DNA of 64,000 nt from Glandiceps talaboti (lineage: Eukaryota; Hemichordata; Enteropneusta; Spengelidae). Below are positions 1 through 10,080 of the stretch, one piece after another. The translations under genes and the position numbers were made by a program. Position 1 is the first letter of the stretch; the number at the start of each line of letters is the position of its first letter. The notes under the pieces were generated by a model. The model ran no database searches and had not been told where the DNA came from. It was given only the letters and a program-made list of their open reading frames with translations. Location of the stretch: positions 17,496,306 through 17,560,305 of the forward strand of contig NC_135567.1 of NCBI RefSeq assembly GCF_964340395.1, read 5' to 3'.

Positions 1-620
1 TATACCAAAGTTTCTCGCAATACAGCCCTGTATTCTTATGCTATATTTGGATTAACCTTTGTAATGTCCTCCCTTGGAATACAGCCCTGTATTCTCATAC
101 CAAAGTTTCTTGCAATACAGCCCTGTGTTCTTATACTGTATTTGCGATAAATTTGCACTTCACCTCCTTCAAATACCACCCTGTATTCTTGTATCAAAGT
201 CCCTTGCAACACAGCACTGTATTCTTATGCTGTATTCGAGTTAAACTTTCCCCTGCACTTTGTTTGTCGGAATACCACTCTGTATTTTGATGTCAACATC
301 CCATGGAATGCTATCCTGTATTCTTTTTGGTATTCTGTATTTGAGTTACACTTGATTCCACCCACTCTCAGAATACCACCCTGTATTTTCTGTAATAAAG
401 ACTGCACTACTATCCTACAGAATATTACCCTGTATTGTGCTGTATTTGAGTTGCACTTTAGTCCACTCTCCCTCAGAATACCACCCTGTATTGTATTGTG
501 TTGTAATTGAGTTGCACTTTAGTCCACTCTTCCTCAGAATACCATCCTATATTCAGTGTAATTAAGACTTTGCACTACCTCCCCCCTCCCCCTGCCGGAA
601 TAATACCCTGTATTTTTTCC
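1..620. repeat. Degenerate tandem array, CCTGTATT-type
   Basis: Loose tandem copies of a unit containing AATACCACCCTGTATT or AATACAGCCCTGTATT recur every 40-75 bases across the first 620 bases, joined by TTTGAGTTGCACTT-like spacers. Copies differ by substitutions and spacing. No coding potential was seen. The array may continue to the left of the window. Confidence 0.8.
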
Positions 621-1720
621 CCTCCGGGTATCTTGTATATGTATAATATCTAGGGATTAGCACTGTACAGTTTGAACTGATAAACAAAGTTGCTACATTT
701 TAGAAACCAGGATGGTCCAAATAAAATGTGAAATTAAAACACATGTTTTTGTGATTTATTGATGGTATGGTACTTGCACTGGCCCATCGTTACAAACCAC
801 AGCCTGTTTTACGGCACCGTTCTTAACGCATCGCACTGAAATAACAGCTCTGGTTTGCAAGAATGGCACTGGCCACCCTGCGTAGGAATCTGATATTGTT
901 GGTCAGATTTTTTTGGCCTAATTACTGCTTTTGGATAAACTTTAATGGTTGGTCTGGACGGGCGTGATTGGAAATAGGAATGCAAAAAATCCAATCTGCA
1001 TGGATTCCTGACTACGTCTTGTTAACTGTGTCTGTATCCGTGTTACGGTAGACCTTAGTAGTTTCTCAGTTCCATGTTGGTCGTAACGTAACTCAGAAAG
1101 TTTTTGTTTATTCAACTAATGAAAGCTGCTTTGTACAACAAATGAAACAAACATATAAACACCTTTGAGTAAGATTGAGAGGTAAAAATGAAAGTGTTTT
1201 GTAAAATTTGTGTCTGTGTCTGCAAGTGAATCTCTGTGTATGTGTGTCTGTCTGTATGTATGTATGTAGGTATGTAGGTATAGTATGTATGTATTTATTT
1301 CTGTATGTATGACCACAGGGATCTCAGGCTCTGTTAGTTTTGTTTACAAATACAAATAGAAAAGTAAACAAAGCACAAGTAAACAAACAAACCTGATAAA
1401 TGAGAAGATAAATAAATGAATAAACAACAACAAACAAACAAACAAAAACCCTCAAAGTAGGGGTATCTCCATCGGTGACTATGGGTGGGGGGGGGGGTAG
1501 TGTTTGTTTCTTTACTTTTTTATTTATTTGTATTTTGGTTGTTTACTTGTTTGTTTGTATTTGTAAACAAAATAACTGAGCCTTTGCTCCTGTGGTATGC
1601 CGACTAAAAAATTCCTAGCTGCATATTGCCCATATCTCTCCTTAAAGAAATATACAATAGAACACTGGAATTTACGTTTTTGTATATGATGGGTGGACAT
1701 GCTTTTCCAAACATTCACAA
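621..1720. other. Intergenic sequence, low complexity in parts
   Basis: No credible gene was seen. The stretch holds a copy of the TACGGCACCGT repeat (790-875), TATG/TG-rich sequence near 1210-1310, AAAC/AAAT-rich sequence at 1370-1450, and a G run near 1488-1497. Short open frames here have no splice or homology support. Confidence 0.6.
790..875 (+). repeat. Dispersed TACGGCACCGT repeat, copy 1
   Basis: AAACCACAGCCT..TTTTACGGCACCGT followed by ACAGCTCTGGTTTGCAAGAATG. Related copies lie at 31425-31530 (minus), 41784-41940 and 46812-46985, so this is an interspersed repeat. Its class is unknown. Confidence 0.7.
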
Positions 1721-1724
1721 CGGT

Positions 1725-1752
1725 GTAGAGGGCGCTATATTCTCACTTCCGG
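1725..1752 (+). promoter_or_regulatory. Possible promoter sites: CTCF-like core and ETS site
   Basis: TAGAGGGCGCTAT (1726-1738) resembles the CTCF core, and ACTTCCGG (1745-1752) is the reverse complement of the ETS/GABP consensus CCGGAAGT. They lie about 85-110 bases upstream of the first ATG of the following gene, a usual place for such sites near a TATA-less start. The functional reading is inference from motif and position only. Confidence 0.4.
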
Positions 1753-1837
1753 TTTAAATGTAGAAGGTCAAAAGGCTATTATTGTGTGGCGCGACGCACG
1801 CCGCGCCACACTGGACTTGTGACATCTCTGCAATATC

Positions 1838-2399
1838 ATGGAAGATTACAGGGCAGACATCAATCGCCGGAGGTTTAAGAGTTTTTTTGAGAATCTTCCC
1901 GTTTCCTTCCCTACTCCTGAACGTAAACGACCAAGACTTCGACCAAAACTACGATACCGGAGCTGGCACCAGATTTCAGATTCATCTCTAGACGTTTCAA
2001 GTGATACCGCTGACCATGCAAGGAGGAAGGGTTTCCTCCCTCCATGCGATCACTGTGCCACTGCTAGTAGTAGTACTGGTAGTAGTTCGTGTAGTCCTGA
2101 CAACCCTCTGTGTACGTGTCCAGCCGGTCGCGCAAAACGTACTTACAAACCGGCATGGACAGAAAGACAACTGGAAAAATTACATTGGTACCCTGCCCGT
2201 TTCCCTAATTTAGACCCTGGCATATTTTCTTCTGCCGTTGATGAAATGAGCAAGTTCATCGTGAAAATTTGTATTGAGCGTGTTATACAGTGGCTTTTAG
2301 AACCTGGCACATTCGAACCACCAATCATCAACAAGTCTGAAGTTAGTACTATAACTGTAAGCGAGGCTGTGAAGAACGAAATACGTAAAGAACTCGAAG
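1838..2399 (+). CDS. Unknown gene, exon 1
   Basis: Starts at ATG 1838 and encodes residues 1-187 plus one base. Donor GTAAGA at 2400. Includes the basic N-terminus, the Cys/Ser-rich segment and the helical block beginning around residue 105. Confidence 0.85.
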
Positions 2400-4828
2400 G
2401 TAAGAATGTTCCCGTGGGGCAAGTTCTCCTCTTGACAGTCTTCTTGAAAAATGGATATTTTCAAATTTACTATAAGGCCAAAAAAAAATGTTTCTGGTCA
2501 GGACATCCTGTCTAAAATGATGCAACGAAGCATTTTTTTTTGAAAATTCTCAACAAACCTGTCACTCAATATTTATGGCAGTTACTGTTCTTTTTCTTTA
2601 GTAGTCTTTAGAGCAAGTGTGTATGTGGATGTCATTTGCTTGTTCATAATTGGCTCTGCAGTTGTCTTCACTAAAATAGGAGGGGTATTTTTTTGGTCCC
2701 CCCCCCCCCCCCCCCAGATCTGCAGACTGCATGGGCTGGACAAACACAAAAAAAGAGATCGTGCTGAGGCCAAATAAAATAAGTTGCTTGGTTCCAGTTA
2801 CCCGACCCGACCTAGTTTTTCACACCGACCGGTAAAGCCTGCTTCAATTTAATTCTCATTACAGAGTCCCATATGTGTACAATTGCGGAGAGGGTTTTAA
2901 AGTCAACCAAGTTTGTCACATTGGAAGACTGGTCCAATGAAAAGTTGAATGAGATTATCACAGTAAGTACATAAAGTCACAGCTGTTCAGACCACTAAAT
3001 CTTGGAAACTTAGTTAAATCTCGCCCAGTGCGACACTATATGAAAAGTCATATAGACTGACCATGTCTTTCCACTGGGGTAAAGCTTGAGCAGAGGATCT
3101 GTAAATGTATGTACATGTATGTACGTGTTGTAGACTAGCCAATCTTGCCCTTAGCAACAATTTGTTTACAATTCTCGATACCTGCAATAGCATTTTACCT
3201 TAAGCTAGAGGGACAAAATAGAACAAGATTTTCAACTTATTCTAATGTGCACCTACAAGTATGGATGTGTATAGATGTTATAGTGTCGACCAAGAAATCA
3301 AATAATTTTTATTTTTATGACAAACTGAGGTGGTAGAATTCTATTGCAGGTATCAAGAATAAAACACCACGGAGTGAAACTTAGGTTGATAGAATAGGGA
3401 ACTTTCAAACCCGCCATGTTGAATGTTGCATCATGGGAAATGTGATAATAAATACTAATCAATAGTATTGTAAACAATGTTGATACATTGTTTGTAACCA
3501 CAGATAATCAATTCATAGTTACACTGACCATTGTGGGAGGTTAATTTTATCAGTAGCTCCAGATTAGGTATTACTATTACGATAACGACAGATAATCCCA
3601 TAGTCCTTTGCGTCTGAGCATGCTCAGTCTGGATTGCAAGTTCCCTATTCAGTTGTATCTCAAGTTTATGATTTTACCAATATGAATGTCTTTATAGGGT
3701 GTTGAAGGTGTGCCGCCCAAGATCCTAACTGGTTTGTCAATGATATTTTACACCTGGCTACAGATCAGTCAATCTAAAAATCTATGTGAAATAAATTTAG
3801 ATAGGATGGTGAAGCAAATTGTAAGTCATATTTACTCAGTGGAAGAAGAGATGGCACAGTGGTCAAATTACGAAATAAGGTAAGGCAACCACTGAGGATA
3901 GAGTTTAAATTGTCTAGTGGTCACATCTTTAAAAGTGTCAGCCAAAAAAATAATAAAAAAATTATAGCACAAACGAGGTTACGTTGACGTTTAAAACATG
4001 GGACATATGTACAACTGAACTAATGGTAGTAATAATGTGTGTGTGTGTGGGGGGGGGGGGTGTATGTATGTGTGTATATGTGTGTGTGTGTGGTCAACTT
4101 AAACTCAAAACTACCAGAACAACTGCCTTAGTATTTGGTGAGGTCATTACGTGCGATGTCTAGTCATTTTTTATCAAAAAGTTTAAACTCAAAAACTGCC
4201 TGGCAGATCATTCTGAAATTTGGTGGTAATGTTCTTAGAGGTGTGTAGATTAACCCCTTCAATACTGAAAATATTCCCGCCAAAATTGTTGGGACAAAAT
4301 TCTTGTTTTATGTAAGTTTTTGGCATATATCAACTTCATTTTAGACTGGAATTAAAGAAATGTTACTTCCTAATAAAGTAATATTATTGTAATTATGAAA
4401 ATATTCATATAAATTGGGTCCCCATATTACTCGTCTCTAGTCATGAAAGGGTTAAGATTGTTCATGACGTGATGATTCTATCAGTGATATGCAAATTAAT
4501 GGGTCTTTTCGGTTAAAAATCTATAATTCAAAACCTATTGAGCAGCTTGTTGCAAACTTGTCACATTGTGTTCTTAAAGTTACATATTTTTCATTGAAGC
4601 ACACAGAAATGATATCAGAAAAAAATGTCTTTTACAAAGGCCTTTCTTTTTTTTTTTTTAGAGTGAGGGAGGACACAAGAAGAGAATTTGAATTAGGCAA
4701 TAAAACATACACTTCACAAAGTGATGTGGAAGTACTAGTGAATCAAGCAGATTTTGACATCAAACCATATCATGTCTTGAAAGTGTTAACAATATCAGAG
4801 GTATGTTTGCTGTTAATCAATCCAGAAA

Positions 4829-4859
<31 letters not shown>

Positions 4860-5088
4860 CATACATACATACATACATACATACATACATACATACATAC
4901 ATACATACATACATGCATACATACATACATACATACATACATACATACATACATACATACATACATACATACCGGTACATACATTACATACACACACACA
5001 TACATACACACACACACACACACACATACATACATACATACATACATACATACATACATACATACCGGTACATACATACATACATACA

Positions 5089-5122
<34 letters not shown>

Positions 5123-5832
5123 CATACATACATACATACGTACATAATACATACATACATACATACATACATACATACATACATACATACATACATACAT
5201 ACACACACACACACGTACATAATACATACATACATACATACATACATTCACACACATACATACATACATACATACATACATACATACATACATACATGTG
5301 CATGCATGCATGCATGCAGGCAGGTAGACAGACATACACACACACACACTCCAATAATTCTCGTCCATTGAGCGAAAAGAAATTGAAAGTTTTTGTTAAT
5401 TCTTCTCCTGAACAATTAAGTTTGGCTTAACATTTTTAATGTTGTCACTTTCAGAATAAGTTGGATTACACCGGGATGGACCGTGGGTACCCGAAGATGG
5501 GTCGTCAGTTTATGGCAGCTGCTAAAGATACTCGTTTTATCACTGATGATCATCATATCATGTATGGTATCTCATTATGTGGTACAGATGGTGTACTTCT
5601 ATCAAGAGGACATGTTTGGAAACAGTTGACAGAGAGGACAAAGAAATGTATTAAAGAGGACTCGCCATTTCAAAAATCGCATTTCTTGTATCAATTTGTT
5701 GAGTCAGGGAAAGTTTTTCATCCTTATGAAATCTTGGACATTGTTCCAGTGTTGACCGTTTATTTGGCCTCTAAAGCTGCCCTTTTACTGCATCAGAATA
5801 CTCTGTTTAAGAATCTCCCAGATTGTAAATAA
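1838..5832 (+). CDS. Five-exon gene, 452-residue protein of unknown family
   Basis: The coding exons are 1838-2399, 2865-2962, 3698-3879, 4662-4800 and 5455-5832. Every intron is GT-AG (donors GTAAGA, GTAAGT, GTAAGG, GTATGT) and the phases 1, 0, 2, 0 match across each junction, giving 452 residues with no stop. The N-terminal ~110 residues are basic and low in order: residues 30-41 are rich in R, K and P, a Ser-rich stretch follows around 75-86, and cysteines at 70, 73, 85, 92 and 94 could form a small metal site. The rest looks folded and helical, with conserved-looking W/Y/P positions (for example KLHWYPARFP at 115-124). No signal peptide or clear membrane segment is seen. I do not recognise the family and assign no function. 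Intron 4 holds a 500-base ACAT microsatellite. An AATAAA overlaps the stop codon. The gene model is firm; the start rests on the first in-frame ATG, 14-18 codons before the R/K/P-rich region. Confidence 0.85.
2699..2716 (+). repeat. Poly-C tract in intron 1
   Basis: An 18-base run of C inside intron 1 of the unknown gene. It is a likely site of length polymorphism or sequencing error. Confidence 0.8.
2865..2962 (+). CDS. Unknown gene, exon 2
   Basis: Acceptor ATTACAG ends at 2864 and donor GTAAGT starts at 2963. 98 bases; entry in phase 1, exit in phase 0. The frame chosen is the only one open through the exon that also joins exon 1. Confidence 0.8.
3395..3647 (-). mobile_element. MITE family E, copy 1 (TAGGGAACTT ends)
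   Basis: Ends are TAGGGAACTTTCAAACC and its near inverse GGATTGCAAGTTCCCTA. The element is about 250 bases, lies in intron 2 of the unknown gene, and matches 6369-6616 in the opposite orientation along its whole length. Its terminal inverted repeats and size fit a non-autonomous DNA transposon; a TA target duplication is possible. Confidence 0.75.
3698..3879 (+). CDS. Unknown gene, exon 3
   Basis: Acceptor TTTATAG ends at 3697 and donor GTAAGG starts at 3880. 182 bases in phase 0, leaving two bases. Encodes a helix-like segment with GVPPKILTGL near the start. Confidence 0.8.
4250..4455 (+). mobile_element. piggyBac-like MITE, copy 1
   Basis: TTAA at both ends, followed inward by CCCCTTCAAT and, at the far end, CATGAAAGGG. 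TTAA target duplications with CCCTTTCA-type ends are known for piggyBac-related non-autonomous elements. Copies at 23479-23691 and 47865-48077 are nearly identical; this one lacks a few bases near its right end (ATTTAAAA). Confidence 0.75.
4662..4800 (+). CDS. Unknown gene, exon 4
   Basis: Preceded by a long T tract ending in TAG (4661); donor GTATGT at 4801. 139 bases, exits in phase 0. The ACAT microsatellite begins about 30 bases after the donor. Confidence 0.8.
4831..5345. repeat. ACAT tetranucleotide microsatellite
   Basis: About 500 bases of (ACAT)n with interruptions of CACA, ACCGGTACAT and CATG. It lies wholly in intron 4 of the unknown gene. The long YIHT and MYVC reading frames on both strands are translations of this repeat and are not genes. 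Confidence 0.98.
5455..5832 (+). CDS. Unknown gene, exon 5 (terminal)
   Basis: Acceptor CTTTCAG ends at 5454. The exon is open for 125 codons to TAA at 5830-5832. Rich in H, D, Y and G, with motifs GYPKMGRQF and SLCGTDG; a C-terminal hydrophobic helix contains VLTVYLASKAALLL. Confidence 0.85.
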   Translation, partial: NKLDYTGMDRGYPKMGRQFMAAAKDTRFITDDHHIMYGISLCGTDGVLLSRGHVWKQLTERTKKCIKEDSPFQKSHFLYQFVESGKVFHPYEILDIVPVLTVYLASKAALLLHQNTLFKNLPDCK

Positions 5833-5833
5833 A
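5828..5833 (+). terminator. Poly(A) signal AATAAA overlapping the stop codon
   Basis: AATAAA spans 5828-5833 and shares its TAA with the stop codon at 5830-5832 of the unknown gene. If it is used, the 3' UTR would be only some tens of bases. Confidence 0.5.
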
Positions 5834-6366
5834 GAATTTTCTTTGACTGCAGTTGACTATATTATTAAATTACTGAAATAATTGTAAATTGTCAGCAGTT
5901 ATTAGCCCTCTGAAAAGGGTGCTATTACATTGGGCTGCGTGTGTGTGTGTGTGTGTGCATGTGTCTGTCTACAGGTATGTAATACATCATACGATATACA
6001 ATAACTGATTTCTTTCAAACCTGACACAAAGGTGACATCATACTATCGTGTCCATAATCATCAATATTTACTGCATAACTCAAAAACTGTAATACACAGA
6101 CACTCCATTCAAGTGTCTACCGCCATGTTATCAGATACCAGCTATCTTTGGACACCTTGATCTTTGATAAAGAGGTGATTTTGATATATTCCCTAACTAA
6201 AGAAAAATGTAGTCAAGTGCTCACCAGTGTCTGATTGGCTGTAAAGTTTACCCCAAAATGACATGCACGTGTAGATGCATGTAACTTATAATTTATTCAT
6301 TAAAACTAGATTTGCTGAAATACACATCCTACGAATGTTCAAATGATATCGTGTATCTGGCACTGT
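5834..6366. other. Intergenic sequence with a TG repeat
   Basis: Contains a (GT)n run at 5939-5960 inside a sequence starting AGCCCTCTGAAAAGGGTGCT, which looks like an old interspersed repeat. No gene seen. Confidence 0.5.
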
Positions 6367-6368
6367 AA

Positions 6369-6616
6369 TAGGGAACTTGCAATCCTTACTGAGCATGCTC
6401 AGACACAAAGGACTATGGGATTATGTGTGGTTATCGTAATACCTAATCTGGGGCTACCAATAAAAAAAACCTCCCACAAGTGTCAGGGTAACTATGAATT
6501 GATCAATCATGGTTGCAAACAATGTAACATTATTGTTTACAATACCAATTCATTAGTATTTATTATCACATTTCCCATGATGCAACATTCAACATGGCGG
6601 GTTTGCAAGTTCCCTA
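6369..6616 (+). mobile_element. MITE family E, copy 2
   Basis: Same family as 3395-3647, inverted relative to it. The ends TAGGGAACTTGCAA and TTGCAAGTTCCCTA are exact inverse repeats of 14 bases, better preserved than in copy 1. The outermost TA may be the target duplication. Confidence 0.8.
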
Positions 6617-7039
6617 TTAGTATTATGTGGATTGTTCAGTATAGGCAGCTGTGACCTATACCCAGACCATCACCGTTGGGGGCACTTCTCATCTGGGTTG
6701 TCTCATAGAAGAGCCCCAGCAGTCAGAGTCAGGGTAACTGAGACTATTTATTGATAAACTGTAGAGTTACCTGGTGATGTTTAGCCATTTGTATTTATTT
6801 GCTTTTAGTTTTAATTTTCTATAGCTAACAAAATTCAACCTGACAAATTCAGCACAAGAAATTAAGGTGAGCAGGAATAAAAGTCTGAATGGTTGCCATC
6901 GTTGATTGTGTCTGTCTCTTGCTGTGGGTGATTCATCGACTTGTACATTGTAATACAATTGTTGCATGTGGCTGCATGTTATCTGTCATATCAGAAGAGG
7001 GACACATGCCATCTTTCATGTAGTCCTGAGCTGTACATT
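6617..7039. other. Intergenic sequence, no gene seen
   Basis: Ordinary AT-rich sequence between the MITE and the microsatellite. Short open frames show no splice or homology support. Confidence 0.5.
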
Positions 7040-7580
7040 GAGCATTCATACATGCACACATATATACATACATACACATACATACATACATACATACATA
7101 CATACATACATACACACACACACATGCATACATACATACATACATACATACATACATACATACATACATACATACATACATACATACAAACATACATACA
7201 TACACACATGCATACATACATACATACACACATGCATACATACATACATACATACATACATACACACATGCATACATACATACATACATACACACATGCA
7301 TACATACATACATACACACACACATGCATACATACATACACACATACATACATACACGCATACATACATACATACATACATACACACATACATACATACA
7401 TACACACATACATACATACATACATACATACACACATACATGCATACATACATACATACATACATACATACATACATACATACATACATACATACATACA
7501 TACATACATACATACATACATACAAACATACATACACCTACATATATTTTATATACACATACATACACACAAATACAAAA
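7040..7580. repeat. ACAT microsatellite with ACACACATGC interruptions
   Basis: About 500 bases of (ACAT)n interrupted at intervals by ACACACATGCAT. Reading frames here on both strands are repeat translations. Confidence 0.98.
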
Positions 7581-8355
7581 GTTAAAATCTTAACAAAAGA
7601 CAATACTTTATTTCAAATTTTTTTTCCACATTTAATAATAAAATTATCACAGGGTTTAAAACGAAAACTGATCGACACTCCTACAACATAACAGACTCGT
7701 TTGTGTTTATGATTATTTGTTGTTACTATGACAATAATTTATTGTTACTATAACAACAATTTGTCTTATAACAAGTAGTGATGTCACCAGGAATTTAGTA
7801 AGTACTTCAAACGAAGGAAACCAAAAAGTTAGCAACTATCCTCTACAGTTGGGTGAACGTCAGGAATTTATACACTGTATATGATTTCAAATCAAACACA
7901 CCCATACAGTTGGACTACGCCCTCTACAGTTGACTGTCCTAAAGCAAGGTGTATGCAAATGTCACTAAGTTTACATTACATTAATGTTTTGTGTACAAGG
8001 TCAAAGATCATTGCAGAGGTCATTGTTCTTCTAAAACAATAACAAGGTCATTTGGAAGGTCAAGTTTACTGCACAGAGCTTCACTCTAAAATTTCGCTTA
8101 AAATTAAGAACTTACATAACATTCCATATGCATGCATCGTTTCACAAAAACTTCACCCTTTATTTATTATACCATTATACTCAAGCCAAGTTATTGTGTT
8201 TGAACAGAAAATATGAATTGTATACCCTGGTCGTTTTATGTCACGGCAATCTGTGTCTACATCACTGGTTTTGTGGTGCTTGGAACATGAGTCAAAATAT
8301 TCCAAATTGCCATTATTTTTCACAATTTTTTTCAAAATAATGCTTGAGGAGGTAT
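7581..8355. other. Intergenic sequence, no gene seen
   Basis: No exon with good splice signals was found. Two CCTCTACAGTTG motifs occur near 7840 and 7920 with no clear structure around them. Confidence 0.45.
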
Positions 8356-8360
8356 AATCA

Positions 8361-8510
8361 TAATGTTCCCCAATATTTTTCTTCATTCAGCCGGAAAATA
8401 CCCATGAGTTAAGGGGTTTTCACTACTCTAGTGACTCGTAGTGACAAGGCCCCTTAAGTCACTCATAATTTCGTCAGCTGAATGACGAAAAATATCGGGG
8501 AATAACATCT
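8361..8510. mobile_element. MITE family G, copy 1 (ATGTTATTCCCC ends)
   Basis: A near-complete palindrome of about 150 bases. The left end ATGTTCCCCAATATTTTTCT is the inverse of the right end ending GGGGAATAACAT, and the inner arms carry GAGTTAAGGGG and CCCCTTAAGTCACTC. Related copies lie at 38443-38592 and 54263-54413, and a half copy near 30025-30115. Confidence 0.75.
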
Positions 8511-8754
8511 ACTCATAACACATGTACTAGGAAGACCTGATTCCAAATCTTTTACACAACATACACACAAGATAAAAGGAAAATAATGCTACAAAAATGT
8601 TAAAATAAAGAACACAGCTGCATCTTATTCACAGCCATTAAAGATATTCTGAGCTCACGATGCCTTCTTTTCTAGTTTTTTCAACAAATTAAAATTAAAA
8701 TCTCGAAACTGAAACAAAACATTGTTTTGCTGACAAAAATCTTACCATCATTGC

Positions 8755-8960
8755 TAAATTTTATCGTCTGGCTCAAAAAAAATCTCATTTGGTACGATTT
8801 GTGTTCAGCCAGATGATAAAATGTAAGTGTTGGGATTTTTTTTGCCCTACGATAAAATGTAGCAATGTCAGCATGATTTTTGAGCCAGACAATAAAATGT
8901 AGCACTGTTAGTAAGATTTTTGTTGAGCCGGATGACTTTTGTTTCAAGTTTAGCGATTTA
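8755..8960. repeat. Local direct/inverted repeats with ATAAAATGTA
   Basis: Four related segments containing GATAAAATGTA or TTTTATCGTC next to (T)GAGCCAGA alternate in both orientations. The right part (GCCGGATGACTTTTGTTTCA) recurs near 51276-51295, so part of this is an interspersed repeat. Confidence 0.6.
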
Positions 8961-9069
8961 AAAATGTATAACAAACTCATTAATCAATCTCAACGTATAT
9001 TCTCTACTATCCTGATAAAGTGGCCATATATATGGATGATGGTGGGTATTTATTTTTGATTTTTGATTT

Positions 9070-9300
9070 ATAAAACATTTTTATCATGGCTTCCTACTTG
9101 AAAAATCAATGTGAAACAACATATGCCAAGTCTATGTTTGTAACTCAATAAATTGCAAAGCTAAAAAAAATGTGTAAAATCTGTGTTATTGTACGTACAA
9201 TACCAAACTTTCTACACATTTTTTTTTAGCTTTCTGCAACTTGGTCTGTTGTTTCACATTGATTTTTCAAGTAGCACACCATGATAAAATTGTTAATAAT
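9070..9300. mobile_element. Foldback element family C, full copy
   Basis: A long imperfect palindrome centred near TTGTACGTACAA (9190-9201). The arms contain TTTTATCATGG, ACTTGAAAAATCAATGTG and GCTAAAAAAAATGTGTA with their inverses. A half copy is at 26745-26875. Confidence 0.7.
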
Positions 9301-9619
9301 TCATTTCTAATAACATGCAATATAACCATTCTTTTAAATAAAAATGTTATCTGCATATCAACATTACACATTTGTAATAACTTCTAGAGTAATGACGGTG
9401 ATTAGTTTTCAATTTCAGTTGGATTAATTGAGTTGTAAAACGACTGGTTCTTCTGTACTGAAGACTCAAGACAATTTGACCAAAATATTCATCAGCTAGA
9501 AGGATCAATTAATTCCAAAGATTAAAACTCACATAGTTTAATTTATATCATACAAAACTGAGCTTTAACTGGTCTTACAGCAAATTATATCGCCAACATG
9601 AGGTCAGCTGTAACAATCT

Positions 9620-9890
9620 CCACAGCTGACCACTAGGTGGCAGTATGATCAGTCAATTCTTGATGTTAGGTAGTTTGATGTATTATCAATCTAAGAAAGT
9701 GATGTGAATGTGAATATTAACTAGTTATACTGCCACCTAGAGGTCAACTGTGACAAACTCTATAGTTACAGACCACTAGGTGGCAGTGTATCAGTAATTC
9801 TCGAAGTTAGGTAGTTTGAGGTATTCATCATTCTAAGAAAGTCATAAGAACTTCTATAATCAGCTGATTATACTGCCACCTAGAGGTCAG
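9620..9890. repeat. Tandemly doubled inverted pair of CTCF-like sites
   Basis: Four motifs occur: CCACTAGGTGGCAGT at 9630-9644 and 9773-9787 (forward), and ACTGCCACCTAGAGGTC at 9729-9745 and 9872-9888 (reverse). The ~143-base unit (forward motif, GTTAGGTAGTTTGA spacer, reverse motif) is present twice. The motif fits the CTCF core CCASYAGRKGGC known from vertebrates and flies. The block lies just beyond the distal GPD terminal exon. It could instead be a doubled foldback element whose ends happen to resemble the core. Confidence 0.65.
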
Positions 9891-9960
9891 TTTGGGAACT
9901 CCACTGCAGTTTGTAGACATCTATTCCCATGGAAATCTCAAGTACTCTAGTAAACACTTT

Positions 9961-9984
9961 GTTGTTGTTGTTGTTGTTGTTGTT
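9961..9984. repeat. GTT trinucleotide run
   Basis: (GTT)7-8 immediately after the stop codon of the distal GPD terminal exon; on the transcribed strand it reads (AAC)n. Confidence 0.85.
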
Positions 9985-10080
9985 TACATATGTTCAGGAT
10001 GATCATGAAGACACTTAATCATATCTTCTGGTGGGAAATCTTCATGGCATATCCGATATATGGCTGTGAACAGTGGAAAG
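9984..10080 (-). CDS. GPD1: GPD terminal exon, distal alternative
   Basis: Acceptor CATTTCAG precedes 10080. 97 bases encode [20 protein letters not shown] and end HDHPEHM with TAA at 9984-9986. The HPEHM end is the one typical of vertebrate GPD1. It lies 8.9 kb beyond exon 7; because both terminal exons carry a stop they are mutually exclusive. Confidence 0.9.

Noticed and set aside
4770-5371. Long open frames on both strands rich in YIHT or MYVC
   Set aside because: They are translations of the ACAT tetranucleotide repeat, open in every frame because the repeat contains no stop. The true gene exons on either side splice around it.
6933-7691. Open frames of 160-240 codons
   Set aside because: Translations of the second ACAT microsatellite; no other coding signal.
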